Source of the DNA: Vibrio celticus
GTDB taxonomy: Bacteria > Pseudomonadota > Gammaproteobacteria > Enterobacterales > Vibrionaceae
Length of the DNA stretch: 64,000 bases
Reading direction: 5' to 3'
Assembly: GCF_024347335.1 (NCBI RefSeq)
Contig: NZ_AP025464.1
Coordinates: 1,952,908 to 2,016,907, forward strand
Shown here in pieces: positions 8,132 through 17,238 of the stretch. The translations under genes and the position numbers were made by a program. The notes beneath the pieces are model-generated. The model was not told the DNA's origin, did not search any database, and worked only from the letters and a program-made list of their open reading frames with translations. The stretch's first letter is position 1, and every line of letters begins with the position of its first letter.

Positions 8132-10243
8132 TTATCTCGCAGCGTCGATGGCTTGAACGACAGTGTCACTGTTGAGAATGACAGGCAGTGGAATACCGCT
8201 TTTATAGCTCGGGCCGTAGACGATATTAAATGGCACACCAAATCGCCCATTACTTTGTAAATATTGAGTGACACTTTCACTTGGTGTTGTCCAATCACCT
8301 TTCATCAAAACAATGTCTTCTTGCTGTAGGTGACTGTAGACAGGGTCTTGAAGGATGACGCCGATCTTGTTGGCTTTACAGGTGATACACCAATCAGCAG
8401 TCACATCAACAAACACCGTTTTGCCTTCATCAACGAGCTGAGGGATTTGCTTCGCATCCAGCTTTTGCCAAGCGAGATCGTCAACAATCGGAGTCGCCCA
8501 GTTATCAGCGGTGACACTACCGACGATCAATGCAGCACCAAACATCAAGGTTGTGGTTGCGACGATAGGAATCAGCACCTTGCGACCCAACTTACGACCA
8601 ATCCAAATCAATACTGAAATCACGATAAATAGCGACAGCAGGATAGTTGGGAATTTACCAATGAATGGGCTAAGGAGGCTTGTTAGCCATAGGCTGGTAA
8701 TGAACATCATTAAGCCAAATACCAGCTTAACTTTGAACATCCACGCCCCAGGCTTTGGAAGCAATTTGGTTAGGCTTGGGAATAGCGCAAAGATCAACCA
8801 AGGCGCACTCATACCGATACCGAGCGCGATGAAGATTGCCCATAGCTCTTGGTAGCTTGCTCCGAGTGCATACGCGACAGCGGTTCCTAGGAATGGTGCG
8901 CTACATGGCGTTGCTAACAGCGTTGCAAACATGCCTTGAACAAAGTGGCCTGAATGTGAGTCATCACCTTTGGTTGCCATCCAAGTGTTTAAACCTGATG
9001 GTAGTCTGAATTCGAATAACCCAAGCAGGTTAATCGAGAACAGCAAAGTGATGATCAGCATGAACCCGATGAACCAAACGTTTTGGAATTGGATTCCCCA
9101 ACCAATCGCATTACCCCCCATTTTTAGTGCGGTCATACCTAGGGCTAACAGCGCAAATGATGTAATGACACCTGAAGCAGAAGCTAAGAATGAGAGTCGG
9201 ATATGACGATTAGATGCACCTTGGTTTTGAATGATGCTGTTTAATTTCATTCCTAAGACTGGCAAAACACATGGCATGATGTTGAGGATCAAACCACCAA
9301 TTAAAGCGAAGCCTATCATCGCCAAAAAGCCGTTGTTGCTTGTTTGGTAAGCGATCGGTTCTGAGCCAACTTGGGCCGTCATCTCTTCGGCGAAATTAGT
9401 GTCTGAAACGGTGACACTCACGTTACGGTCCGTTAAGTCGACTTCACCTATCCAGTTGCTCACATCAAATACGGCCGTCATTGTATTGTCTGTGATGTGG
9501 ACGCTTGGTTGAGAGAAGAAGTCATCAATCACTTCTTGCCCGTCAATCAACACCATCGGCTTATCCCAGCCATCTTTACTTGTCAGCTGAGTAACCAGTT
9601 GCTGCTTGCTCTTGTCCCAAAATAGACCATTGACCGAAGTGCGGTTAGCTTCTCGTGGAGATTGGCTCATCCCTTGGTTGAACAAGAACATCGCTTCTTC
9701 ATCGAGCGCTAAGGTTTGTGGGTCAATCGGCAGTTCGATATCGTAATCGGTTAACACACAGATATTGGTACACGACGGAAAGGTAAACGATGCCCTGAAT
9801 ATCGCAGGCTTCGTGTTGTCTTTCAGGGTTAACGTGACAGGAAAGCTGACATGTTTTTTGTAGCCTAACGTCATGACGTCAAGCTGCTCGTAGTATTTAG
9901 GTATCGGCCAGCGCCACTCTACTGACTCAATGTTTGTTGAACCAGACCAGTCCCAGCTTGGCGGAATGCCACCTTCGCCTGGGCTGCGCCAATAGGTTTT
10001 CCAGTCGCCGTCGAGCACGACATCGAGCACGGTTTGAATCTTAGAGCCGTCCTCCGATTGTTCACCTGTCGACATCATTCGCATCTTAACAGGCGGATGC
10101 TCGGGCACACTAAGCCAGCCCGTTGTCTGTGCCAAGGCGGTAAATGACGTCATAACCAAAAGGGCAGTGACTAAGGTTTTCGCGCATGTACGCATAGAGA
10201 ATGCCAATGAATCGACAAACTTAGTTAGTAGTGTGTTGTACAC
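8132..10243 (-). CDS. scsB: ScsB/DsbD-like membrane thiol reductase
   Basis: Transfers electrons from cytoplasmic thioredoxin across the inner membrane to periplasmic thiol proteins. Three modules are visible in 703 residues: a periplasmic N-terminal domain with a cysteine pair in FPSCTNICVL (158 and 162), a multi-helix membrane domain with the two redox cysteines in IMPCVLPVLG and ATPCSAPFLG, and a C-terminal thioredoxin domain with DWCITC (Cys619 and Cys622). The start is GTG with GGAG eight bases upstream; a signal-like segment starts about 16 residues in. It precedes the ScsD and ScsC genes and is the hub of the operon. Confidence 0.88.
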   Translation of the reverse strand: MYNTLLTKFVDSLAFSMRTCAKTLVTALLVMTSFTALAQTTGWLSVPEHPPVKMRMMSTGEQSEDGSKIQTVLDVVLDGDWKTYWRSPGEGGIPPSWDWSGSTNIESVEWRWPIPKYYEQLDVMTLGYKKHVSFPVTLTLKDNTKPAIFRASFTFPSCTNICVLTDYDIELPIDPQTLALDEEAMFLFNQGMSQSPREANRTSVNGLFWDKSKQQLVTQLTSKDGWDKPMVLIDGQEVIDDFFSQPSVHITDNTMTAVFDVSNWIGEVDLTDRNVSVTVSDTNFAEEMTAQVGSEPIAYQTSNNGFLAMIGFALIGGLILNIMPCVLPVLGMKLNSIIQNQGASNRHIRLSFLASASGVITSFALLALGMTALKMGGNAIGWGIQFQNVWFIGFMLIITLLFSINLLGLFEFRLPSGLNTWMATKGDDSHSGHFVQGMFATLLATPCSAPFLGTAVAYALGASYQELWAIFIALGIGMSAPWLIFALFPSLTKLLPKPGAWMFKVKLVFGLMMFITSLWLTSLLSPFIGKFPTILLSLFIVISVLIWIGRKLGRKVLIPIVATTTLMFGAALIVGSVTADNWATPIVDDLAWQKLDAKQIPQLVDEGKTVFVDVTADWCITCKANKIGVILQDPVYSHLQQEDIVLMKGDWTTPSESVTQYLQSNGRFGVPFNIVYGPSYKSGIPLPVILNSDTVVQAIDAAR

Positions 10244-10290
10244 AAATGTATCTCCAAAAAATAAATAAAAGGGTGTAGTAGCCCGGTTAT

Positions 10291-10779
10291 TTACTCTCTA
10301 AATATACAGTGTTTTAGATGCAATCGGTGTTTTGTCGGTCGAGTAGAGCGATGATTGTCTCTAGATAATCTCGAGATGTGAGGAGGTAAGTTAAACGCAA
10401 CAGCAATAATAAGTACGAATGGGATCAGCCAGCCGGTTTTAGGGGCGGCAAAGGTCAGCATTTTCGAACTCAGGCTGCATGAACTTGAATTGGGTGACGT
10501 TAACATTTTTGAGGCTTCTAAGCCGAAAACACTGGCGTATAGAGTGGCCATTTTTTCTGAAGAAGCGATGTCGGTTTGAGGGTTACTGGTTTCTGTATGA
10601 GTTTGTGCGCCAACTAGGACTGATTGACCATTAGCGGATGCAGATAACGATACTTTCTTTACGGCCAGAGTGCTCGCCAGACAAGTTACGATAACCAGTC
10701 CGGTAAGGAAGAGCGCCCAAAGCGAATGCTTTTGTCGGCGGTTCTGTGTGGATAAGAAAAGTAGTGATGTGTTCAGCAA
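10291..10779 (-). CDS. Membrane-associated protein heading the scs operon, possibly ScsA-like
   Basis: A protein of 162 residues with two hydrophobic segments (about 20-40 and 113-132) separated by a low-complexity, Ser/Thr-rich periplasmic stretch containing one cysteine (SSSCSLSS). The tail HRLHLKHCIFRE is compact and cysteine-containing. The frame starts at TTG without a good ribosome site, so the true start is uncertain. The gene lies 47 bases upstream of the ScsB gene on the same strand. Salmonella scsA is a small membrane protein in the same locus, so ScsA is a reasonable guess from position, but I cannot show homology from motifs. Confidence 0.5.
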   Translation of the reverse strand: MLNTSLLFLSTQNRRQKHSLWALFLTGLVIVTCLASTLAVKKVSLSASANGQSVLVGAQTHTETSNPQTDIASSEKMATLYASVFGLEASKMLTSPNSSSCSLSSKMLTFAAPKTGWLIPFVLIIAVAFNLPPHISRLSRDNHRSTRPTKHRLHLKHCIFRE

Positions 10780-11044
10780 ATTAGTCAGTAATCAAATCTG
10801 TTATTAGTTAAAGCCAGCTCATTGAATTGTGGCTAGCTTAGATAAGTTCTCTTCGCGCCACAAGTCATAAAATGGTTAAAGTGAAACTATGTATAAACGC
10901 GGAAAACGGCAGGTACACGATAAACGACGCATAAACACCAATTCACGCGAATACGACCTTGAGTTCTAGCTAAAGTTCACAACAACTGAAAGTTATCGCT
11001 AATTTATTCTTTATCGAGTGGTCTATCCAAGATGAGGCGATACA
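10780..11044. other. Intergenic region upstream of the scs operon
   Basis: About 265 bases without a coding frame. It should hold the minus-strand promoter of the scs genes. I see no confident -10/-35 or metal-sensor operator. Confidence 0.4.
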
Positions 11045-11089
11045 AAAAAGCCCAACACACCGTCAGTGATGAACGTGTTGGGCTTTAAT
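11045..11089 (-). terminator. Terminator of the 82-aa gene
   Basis: Inverted repeat AAAGCCCAACAC / GTGTTGGGCTTT around a 16-base loop, with a T-run on the minus-strand side. It lies 22 bases after the stop of the minus-strand gene. Confidence 0.85.
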
Positions 11090-11110
11090 CATTGGTGCTA
11101 TTGGAAAGGC

Positions 11111-11359
11111 TTAGTGAGTGCGGCGAGGGCCGTTACGTACCAAGTCTTTACCGTTATCAAACACTTCTTTAGTGATCCAGCGAGCAAGCAGAACTTTGTG
11201 GCTGCTGTTGAATACAGCAACGAAGTGACGACCATCTGAATTATTGGTTGCCATGCCTACACCTTCAACCCCTTCAAGGCCTAAACCGCCAGCTTCCACT
11301 GAAATTAGGAATTGCTCTAGTTCTTCTAGAGACTCAATAATATCAAGTTCGTTGTTCAT
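11111..11359 (-). CDS. Conserved hypothetical protein, 82 aa
   Basis: A small acidic N-terminal region (MNNELDIIESLEELEQF) followed by a beta-rich part (RHFVAVFNSSHKVLLARW) and a basic end. No signal peptide or membrane segment. The frame is open for 37 further codons upstream, but AGAG seven bases before the ATG at 11359 supports the shorter form. It has its own terminator. Family not recognised; probably cytosolic. Confidence 0.65.
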   Translation of the reverse strand: MNNELDIIESLEELEQFLISVEAGGLGLEGVEGVGMATNNSDGRHFVAVFNSSHKVLLARWITKEVFDNGKDLVRNGPRRTH

Positions 11360-11611
11360 TTTTATGCTCTCTTGCTGTGAGCCAACATCGTATTTAGGGC
11401 GCTTTAGTGCATGTGCTCGAATGAAGATATTGGTTGTTGTTCTTTGTTGGATGCGTACTCTACAGGTCATAAGAGGGGATTGGAACTATCAAATATTAGA
11501 AGCAGGCTGCTAATTTGCGAGTTTTTAACATAACATACGTTTAAATGCTTGTTATCCATATTCTTTTTACTACTATTTATAGGGTCAATTTAAACAGTAA
11601 TAGGAATTAAT

Positions 11612-13216
11612 ATGATGAAGGTTTGGCGTTGTCTATTGTTAATGTTGGCGTTTGTCGCATTTGGAAGTTATGCGCAGAGCGTTGAGAAAATCGCAGAAGT
11701 ACAAGATCAGTTAATGCTCGATCTAGTAACATTAGAAACGGCGCATGATGCTGAAAAACCCTTTCTTGAAGATATATTAAGGCGTAAGAATCAGGGCCTA
11801 CGCGAAGAGATTTTTTCACAGCTATCGTCGGATAAAAAAGAGGGGCTGGATGTCACTCTTGCTCAGCAGGTTGAACTACTGCAAAAATTACTGTCATTGA
11901 ATGAAATTAAAATCGTTTCAATGAGTAAAGAAAACCGTTCAGCTGAAGGTGATGCTAAAAAACGCCTTGAATTGCGTATTCAAAAACGAATCGGAATGAT
12001 GGATGTTTATTATCAGCAGCTTGCTAAGACCTTAAATTGGTCAAAAGAACGTGGTGTTGATGTTTCTGTTCCTGAAGGTGAGCTCAAAACAGCACTTGTT
12101 TCTCGTTCTCAATATCTTACTAATGCGATTCTATACACTGATACACAGCGTCAAGATTTAGAACGCCGGTTATCTTATGTAAGTGAAGAAGAGAAAGCGA
12201 CCATTAAAACTGAGCTTGAACGTTTCAGTGAGCGAACTAGCGTTATGGTTGCGAGCTTAGAAGAAACCATCACGCTAATGGAACCGTTTGGCGTAGATGT
12301 GACCTCATACAAACGTGTTTTGCTAGCGACGACAGGCGACATTAACGCTGATGTGTTGGATGTTGATGTTGCACTGGAACTGTTGGATGGTTGGCTTCGT
12401 TCATTCAGTTCATGGGCTTTTGAAAATACCCCTTCATTTATCGTTAAACTCGCGCTTTTCCTCGGGATTTTGTATGTAACTCGCCTTATTGCTAATGTGG
12501 CGCGTAAAACCGTTCGCAAGAGTGTTTCGCACTCTAAAATGGACTTCAGTGTATTGATGCAGGACTTCTTTGTATCAATTGCATCTAAAGCGGTCGTGTT
12601 TGTTGGTTTGCTGATCGCCCTCTCTCAAATAGGGATCGAGTTAGCTCCGTTATTAACTGGTTTCGGTGTTGCGGGTGTCATCATTGGTTTCGCATTGCAA
12701 GATACGCTATCTAATTTTGCATCGGGTTTGATGATCTTGATCTACCGTCCTTATGATGTGGGTGACATGGTTAAAGTCGCGGGTGTGCAAGGCACGGTAA
12801 AAGACATGAGTTTAGTGTCGACGACCGTTCAAACCATCGATAACCAACGCTTGGTGATTCCGAACAACAAGATTTGGGGTGACGTGATCAACAACATCAC
12901 GGCAGAGCGTGTAAGGCGTGTTGATATGGTTTTCGGTATTGGTTACTCAGATGATATCGATAAAGCGAAAGCGGTATTGAACGACATCATTCTAGCGCAC
13001 CCTCTAGTGTTGAAAAAACCAGAGCACATGATCAAGCTTCACACCTTGAATACCTCTTCTGTTGATTTCGTAGTACGACCTTGGGTTAAGACTGATGATT
13101 ATTGGGATGTGTACTGGGATGTAACGGAAACCGTGAAGAAACGCTTCGATGAAGAAGGCATCACGATTCCATTCCCTCAACGAGATGTACATATTTACAA
13201 TCACGAAGAGAACTAA
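11612..13216 (+). CDS. Large MscS-family mechanosensitive channel
   Basis: A protein of 534 residues, almost twice the size of E. coli MscS. It has a signal peptide (first about 21 residues, ending SYAQ), a long periplasmic helical and coiled-coil domain (about 22-260), then membrane helices. The MscS pore and upper beta domain follow: GFGVAGVIIGFALQDTLSNF is the pore-lining helix, followed by DVGDMVKVAG and VIPNNKIWGDVINN. The tail forms the cytoplasmic alpha/beta cage. It should open under membrane tension to release solutes in hypo-osmotic shock. The extra periplasmic domain resembles that of KefA/YnaI-like relatives in kind, though not in size. Ribosome site AGGA six bases before ATG. Confidence 0.88.
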   Translation: MMKVWRCLLLMLAFVAFGSYAQSVEKIAEVQDQLMLDLVTLETAHDAEKPFLEDILRRKNQGLREEIFSQLSSDKKEGLDVTLAQQVELLQKLLSLNEIKIVSMSKENRSAEGDAKKRLELRIQKRIGMMDVYYQQLAKTLNWSKERGVDVSVPEGELKTALVSRSQYLTNAILYTDTQRQDLERRLSYVSEEEKATIKTELERFSERTSVMVASLEETITLMEPFGVDVTSYKRVLLATTGDINADVLDVDVALELLDGWLRSFSSWAFENTPSFIVKLALFLGILYVTRLIANVARKTVRKSVSHSKMDFSVLMQDFFVSIASKAVVFVGLLIALSQIGIELAPLLTGFGVAGVIIGFALQDTLSNFASGLMILIYRPYDVGDMVKVAGVQGTVKDMSLVSTTVQTIDNQRLVIPNNKIWGDVINNITAERVRRVDMVFGIGYSDDIDKAKAVLNDIILAHPLVLKKPEHMIKLHTLNTSSVDFVVRPWVKTDDYWDVYWDVTETVKKRFDEEGITIPFPQRDVHIYNHEEN

Positions 13217-13306
13217 ACGAAAGAGCTAGTACGAGAAGCGATTTCGAAAAGAGCTACTACGAAACAGCTAAGCGCAGCTTAGAGTCGACTTCTTAATGTG
13301 ATATCA

Positions 13307-13333
13307 AATGGACGCTGAATAAGCGTCCATTTT
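13307..13333 (+). terminator. Terminator of the MscS-type channel gene
   Basis: AATGGACGCT / AGCGTCCATT stem with a five-base loop, then TTTT. Confidence 0.9.
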
Positions 13334-13453
13334 TATTGGCTGACAGTTATTTACTACGATTGGTATTATATTGAGCTTCATTCTTTTAGGTAACTCAACC
13401 ACCTTAGAATTAAGTTATGATAGGGTAGGCTTAGTTTGGACAGTTGAAAGCGA

Positions 13454-14287
13454 ATGGATGATTCACAGCAAAAAACGAACAGTAGAAATACAACAGTAAG
13501 AAAAGCGACGCGAATCGAAAGCGTTATGAACTCTGCGATGTGGCATCTAACCCAAAGAGACATGACGGAAAGCGAGCTGATTGCGAAGCTCAAAGTGAAA
13601 ACCGATAATCAAGAATGGATCGATGAAACTTTAGGGACTCTGAAAGGCTTTGGGTATCTCAAGCCTGATCAAGTGTTTGCAGAACAATTCGTGGAACAAG
13701 CTTTTTCTGGTGAATTCGGTTCTCGATATATTGTCGAAAAATTGAAGAAGAAGGGCCTGACGGACTTAGTGATTTCTGATGCAATCCATAAAGTGTCCTT
13801 CGAAAAGTCTATTGATGAACAAACCATCTTGATAGACCGAATCAACCACTACTACTCAAGCTTTACCATGAGCCGTGAAAAGCTGGTTGCGACCCTGCAA
13901 AAGCGTGGCTTTAGCTATCAACAAGTTAAGGTAGCGATTGAACAGCACCCACAAGCGCATCAACTGAAAAGTAACATTCAAATTAAGGCCGAGAAAGCCG
14001 ACTTGGAAAAAGAAGTACTCAAGTATGCTCGTAAAGGCAAGGGCCTGACCGCCATTCAGCAAGAGCTTAGACAACGACAAATCGACACCAGTGAACTGTC
14101 ATCGCTCATCGACCGATTGATTAATGAGGAGCAGCTAGATTTCTATTCTTCGTGTTTAGAACAGTTACAAAAGAAATCTTATGACCTCAACGATCACAAA
14201 GAGCGTTCAAAGGCGTACGCAATGTTAAGTCGAAAAGGCTTTTCGTCGGATGAAATCAAATTTGCTCTGAGTGAAGGCAACGAATAA
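13454..14287 (+). CDS. RecX-like protein with extra three-helix repeats
   Basis: 277 residues built of repeated short helical units. The first 130 residues match the RecX pattern: HLTQRDMTESELIAKLKVK, then GFGYLKPDQVFAEQFVEQ and IVEKLKKKGL, the tandem three-helix repeats that bind RecA filaments. Similar units recur later (LVATLQKRGFSYQQVKVAI near 140-158; YAMLSRKGFSSDEIKFAL at the end). Normal RecX has about 150-170 residues and sits beside recA; this one is much longer and not near recA. Regulation of RecA or another recombinase is an inference from the family. No terminator with a T-run was found after it. Confidence 0.65.
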   Translation: MDDSQQKTNSRNTTVRKATRIESVMNSAMWHLTQRDMTESELIAKLKVKTDNQEWIDETLGTLKGFGYLKPDQVFAEQFVEQAFSGEFGSRYIVEKLKKKGLTDLVISDAIHKVSFEKSIDEQTILIDRINHYYSSFTMSREKLVATLQKRGFSYQQVKVAIEQHPQAHQLKSNIQIKAEKADLEKEVLKYARKGKGLTAIQQELRQRQIDTSELSSLIDRLINEEQLDFYSSCLEQLQKKSYDLNDHKERSKAYAMLSRKGFSSDEIKFALSEGNE

Positions 14288-14437
14288 CTAAGCCGGACAA
14301 ATTTCCTATGTTGCATGTTGGTTTGTCCTAAGTAACTATTTGACAAAAGTGTTTCACCTTAAAAAGCCAAACACAGATTTTTTTGCGCAAAGCTTGTTTT
14401 CAACCTAGTTGGTAGCGAGATTCTGCATACCAAAGAA

Positions 14438-15016
14438 TTAGCTCTTGGATACGAGCATTGGCAATAGGTGCTTCGTAAGCAGCGTCACTCTGTCTCTTGG
14501 TCTCGGTACAAAGTTCGATGTGATTGCTACCACCACCTCATCGTTTGGTGATACAAACAGCGCGTTGCCCCCATCACCAAGAGCGCAATAGCAATTATTT
14601 GAGATATGAGGCATCAACCACTATAGAAAGCCGTATCGACGCTCTCTATAGCGACTCTGCTCCGAAGTGCTTTGCTGTATCCACGAACTCGACAGTAAGC
14701 GCCGACCATCCCAACGCCCGTTGGCAAGGTAAAGATTTGCCAGCTTAATTAGGTCAAGCGTGCTTAACACGAGCCCCCAACCAGTTGTATTAACACCACG
14801 AGGGTCTGCAACCCAACCACGCTCTGTTGCACCTCGAGTAAACTCCAGATGCTGCTGCCGATCGCTTAGAGTGATATTCTTCACAGGAGCGATCCCAAGC
14901 GGTGCAAATAACTGCTGATTTGCGTAGTCTGCCACCCTTTGCCCAGTAGCGTTGATCAACACCACTGATAAGACGTGCAACGCGGGTGTGGTGTACTTAA
15001 ACTGCCTCCAAGAAGA
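14438..15016 (-). pseudogene. Broken beta-lactamase-family serine hydrolase, C-terminal part
   Basis: A continuous minus-strand frame of 193 codons encodes the C-terminal part of a class C beta-lactamase/esterase-type hydrolase: FKYTTPALHVLSVV near its start, GWGLVLSTLDLIKLANLYLA in the middle, then GDGGNALFVSPNDEVVVAI. It is interrupted by one amber codon at 14621-14623, where the family has tryptophan (YGFL then stop then WLMP), so a single TGG to TAG change killed it. The 5' half with the SxxK nucleophile is missing: the frame runs into a stop at 15017-15019, next to the ABC-transporter cluster. It marks the edge of the inserted creatinase block. Confidence 0.75.
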
Positions 15017-15059
15017 TCAAGAGAAGCTAATGTCCACTACACTATTGAGTTGCCAAAGC

Positions 15060-15887
15060 TTAGGCAACATCCACTAAAGAACGGCTTTGAGCCATCCCTA
15101 AACCACTATTTCTCTCACTCCATGTCGCCAGAAAGCTTTTAAGCTGTGAGGTTTGTGGTGACAGAAATAGCTTATTAGGTGATCCTTGTTCTGCAATTTG
15201 CCCCTGAGATAAAAAGACCACTTTGTCGGAGACTTGGGCAGCGAAACCCATTTCATGGGTGACGATGACCATAGTCATCCCTTCCTCTGCTAGAGATTTC
15301 ATCACTTTCAATACTTCGCCAACCAATTCAGGGTCAAGGGCTGAGGTTGGTTCATCAAATAGCATGATCTTTGGCTCTGTACCCAAGGAACGGGCAATCG
15401 CGACTCGCTGCTGTTGACCACCCGAGAGTTGGTTTGGGTAAGCGTCTGCTTTATGAGCCATATCTACTTTTTCTAATACCTGTTGGGCTTTGTCCTTAGC
15501 CTGCTGCTTGCTGAGTTTCTTAACGTAGACCAAAGGCGCCATGACGTTTTCCAGTACCGTCATATGTGGCCACAAGTTGAACTGTTGGAACACCATGCAG
15601 ACATCGGTGAGGTCGCGTTGGGCAATGTGCTCTGGAAGCTTCTGAAAATTACCTTGTGTATCGGCACCATAACCAATCATTCTGCCGTTTATCAGTACTT
15701 CGCCACTGTCATAATGTTCAAGAAAATTCATGCAACGCAACATGGTGCTTTTTCCCGAACCTGAGCCGCCAATAATACAGACTACTTCGCCGGTTTCTAT
15801 GGTGAGATCGATGCCCTTTAATACATGGTTGTCACCAAAACTTTTGTTTAACTGCACCAATTTGATGGCTTTATGTTGTGTTTTCAT
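15060..15887 (-). CDS. ABC transporter ATPase, polar amino-acid type
   Basis: Cytoplasmic ATPase energising the importer encoded by the next genes upstream. 275 residues. Walker A GGSGSGKST at 40-48, signature LSGGQQQRVAIARS, Walker B IMLFDEPTSALDPE and the switch histidine in VIVTHEMG are all present. The sequence is of the HisP/GlnQ class. It is the last gene of a six-gene minus-strand run: binding protein, two ureohydrolases, two permeases, ATPase. Its placement with guanidino-hydrolysing enzymes suggests import of a guanidino acid rather than a standard amino acid; this is inferred from context. Confidence 0.9.
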   Translation of the reverse strand: MKTQHKAIKLVQLNKSFGDNHVLKGIDLTIETGEVVCIIGGSGSGKSTMLRCMNFLEHYDSGEVLINGRMIGYGADTQGNFQKLPEHIAQRDLTDVCMVFQQFNLWPHMTVLENVMAPLVYVKKLSKQQAKDKAQQVLEKVDMAHKADAYPNQLSGGQQQRVAIARSLGTEPKIMLFDEPTSALDPELVGEVLKVMKSLAEEGMTMVIVTHEMGFAAQVSDKVVFLSQGQIAEQGSPNKLFLSPQTSQLKSFLATWSERNSGLGMAQSRSLVDVA

Positions 15888-15923
15888 AGAAAAATCCTTT
15901 TTATCTAACGGGTTAGGCCAACG

Positions 15924-16577
15924 TTAATTGAGGTAATGTCGCGCGCGCTTTTCACTCCACGCCCCGAATCTTGCTAGTGCTGAGGTAATGCACCAATAGG
16001 CTACGGCCAAAAATAGGTATGGCTCGACAACGGTGAAGGTTTGAGTCGCCATCGTGACAACGGCTTTGGTTATCTCAGGTACAGTGATAATCGACAAAAT
16101 CGCCGACTCTTTGATTAAAATGATGCTTTGGTTAATGCTAGGTGGAATGATTAACCCGAGCATTTGAGGAATTTGTACACGTGTTAAGGTTTGCCAGCGC
16201 GAAAAGCCAAGATCATAACTGGCCTCCACTTGCCCCTTGGGAATACTGGCAAAGCCAGAACGAAAGATCTCGGCAAAGTAGGCAGCGCCGTACATCCCTA
16301 ACCCAAGGATACCGACCTGCTCAGCGCTTAATTCGATACCAACAAATGGCCCACCGTAAAATACCAGATAGACCTGCACCAGCAATGGTGTGCCTCTGAA
16401 AATCAATAGATAGCCGCGGTAAAAGATGCGCAGTGGTAACCAGGCAACTTGGCTCACTCCATAGAGTGCTAACCCAGCAAATAGGCTGATAACAAGACCA
16501 ATTGAGCAAACAAATACGGTATAAGCCAGCCCTTTTGCAAGTAGTGGAGCGTAGGTGAAATAAAGTGTGAAATCCAT
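15924..16577 (-). CDS. ABC transporter permease, HisM/GlnP type
   Basis: One of two membrane subunits of the importer, about five helices, with the EAA-type loop EASYDLGFSRWQTLTRVQIPQ that contacts the ATPase. The frame is open for 36 codons upstream, but AGAGGA five bases before the ATG at 16577 sets the start, giving 217 residues and a ten-base gap from the preceding permease. It pairs with the neighbouring permease, with which it shares the same loop pattern. Confidence 0.88.
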   Translation of the reverse strand: MDFTLYFTYAPLLAKGLAYTVFVCSIGLVISLFAGLALYGVSQVAWLPLRIFYRGYLLIFRGTPLLVQVYLVFYGGPFVGIELSAEQVGILGLGMYGAAYFAEIFRSGFASIPKGQVEASYDLGFSRWQTLTRVQIPQMLGLIIPPSINQSIILIKESAILSIITVPEITKAVVTMATQTFTVVEPYLFLAVAYWCITSALARFGAWSEKRARHYLN

Positions 16578-16587
16578 GACGGTTCCT

Positions 16588-17238
16588 CTAGCTGGTAGCG
16601 AGCTTTGATTCGATATAGCGCCCCAATAGCCCGATACATGAAGTAAGGACGAGATAGAGCAGACCTGCAGTGACGAAAAACTCAATCGGTCGGTATGAGG
16701 TTGATGAATAGGTTTGTGCCAGTCGCATTAAATCAGTCACCGCGATGGTTGAAATCAGCGCTGAGTTTTTGATGATATCTATGGTTTCATTCACCAAGGA
16801 AGGTAAGGTTTTACGGAATATTTGGGGCAGTTCAATGCGAACCAGCCTCTGTACTGGAGAAAAACCAAACATCCAAGCCGCCTCTTTTTGACCGGCAGGC
16901 AAAGAGAGAAAACCACCTCTTAGTATCTCTGATTGAAACGCGGCGGTGTTCATCGACAGTACAATAATTGCGGTCAAAATTGAGGGAATATTGATACCAG
17001 CCAGAGGTAAAAAATAGAAAACGATGACCAACTGAACCAACAACGGCGTCCCTCTTAAGGTACTGATGTAGATCAGGCAACAGGTTCGGATTACCGTTGT
17101 GCTAGACATGCGCCCTAAACAGATTAGAGCGCCCAAGCCAAAGCCTATTATGATAGAAATCAGTGAGATCCACGCCGTGGTCCACAGCCCCGTCAATAAA
17201 GAAGGTATCGCGCTCAAAACAACAGAGAAATCAAACAT
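16588..17238 (-). CDS. ABC transporter permease, HisQ/GlnP type
   Basis: Second membrane subunit of the polar-amino-acid-type importer, 216 residues, with the ATPase-contact loop QKEAAWMFGFSPVQRLVRIE. Its start ATG (AAGGAGA six bases upstream) overlaps the stop of the upstream ureohydrolase by eight bases, so uptake and hydrolysis genes are translationally coupled. That coupling is the strongest argument that the imported substrate is hydrolysed by the neighbouring enzymes. Confidence 0.88.
   Translation of the reverse strand: MFDFSVVLSAIPSLLTGLWTTAWISLISIIIGFGLGALICLGRMSSTTVIRTCCLIYISTLRGTPLLVQLVIVFYFLPLAGINIPSILTAIIVLSMNTAAFQSEILRGGFLSLPAGQKEAAWMFGFSPVQRLVRIELPQIFRKTLPSLVNETIDIIKNSALISTIAVTDLMRLAQTYSSTSYRPIEFFVTAGLLYLVLTSCIGLLGRYIESKLATS

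Noticed and set aside
8330..9206. Open frames on the plus strand within the scsB region
   Set aside because: They lie opposite a well-supported membrane thiol reductase gene and have no family features; they are antisense shadows.
14294..14330. GGACAAA / TTTGTCC hairpin after the RecX-like gene
   Set aside because: There is no T-run after the stem and the loop is long, so it was not called a terminator.
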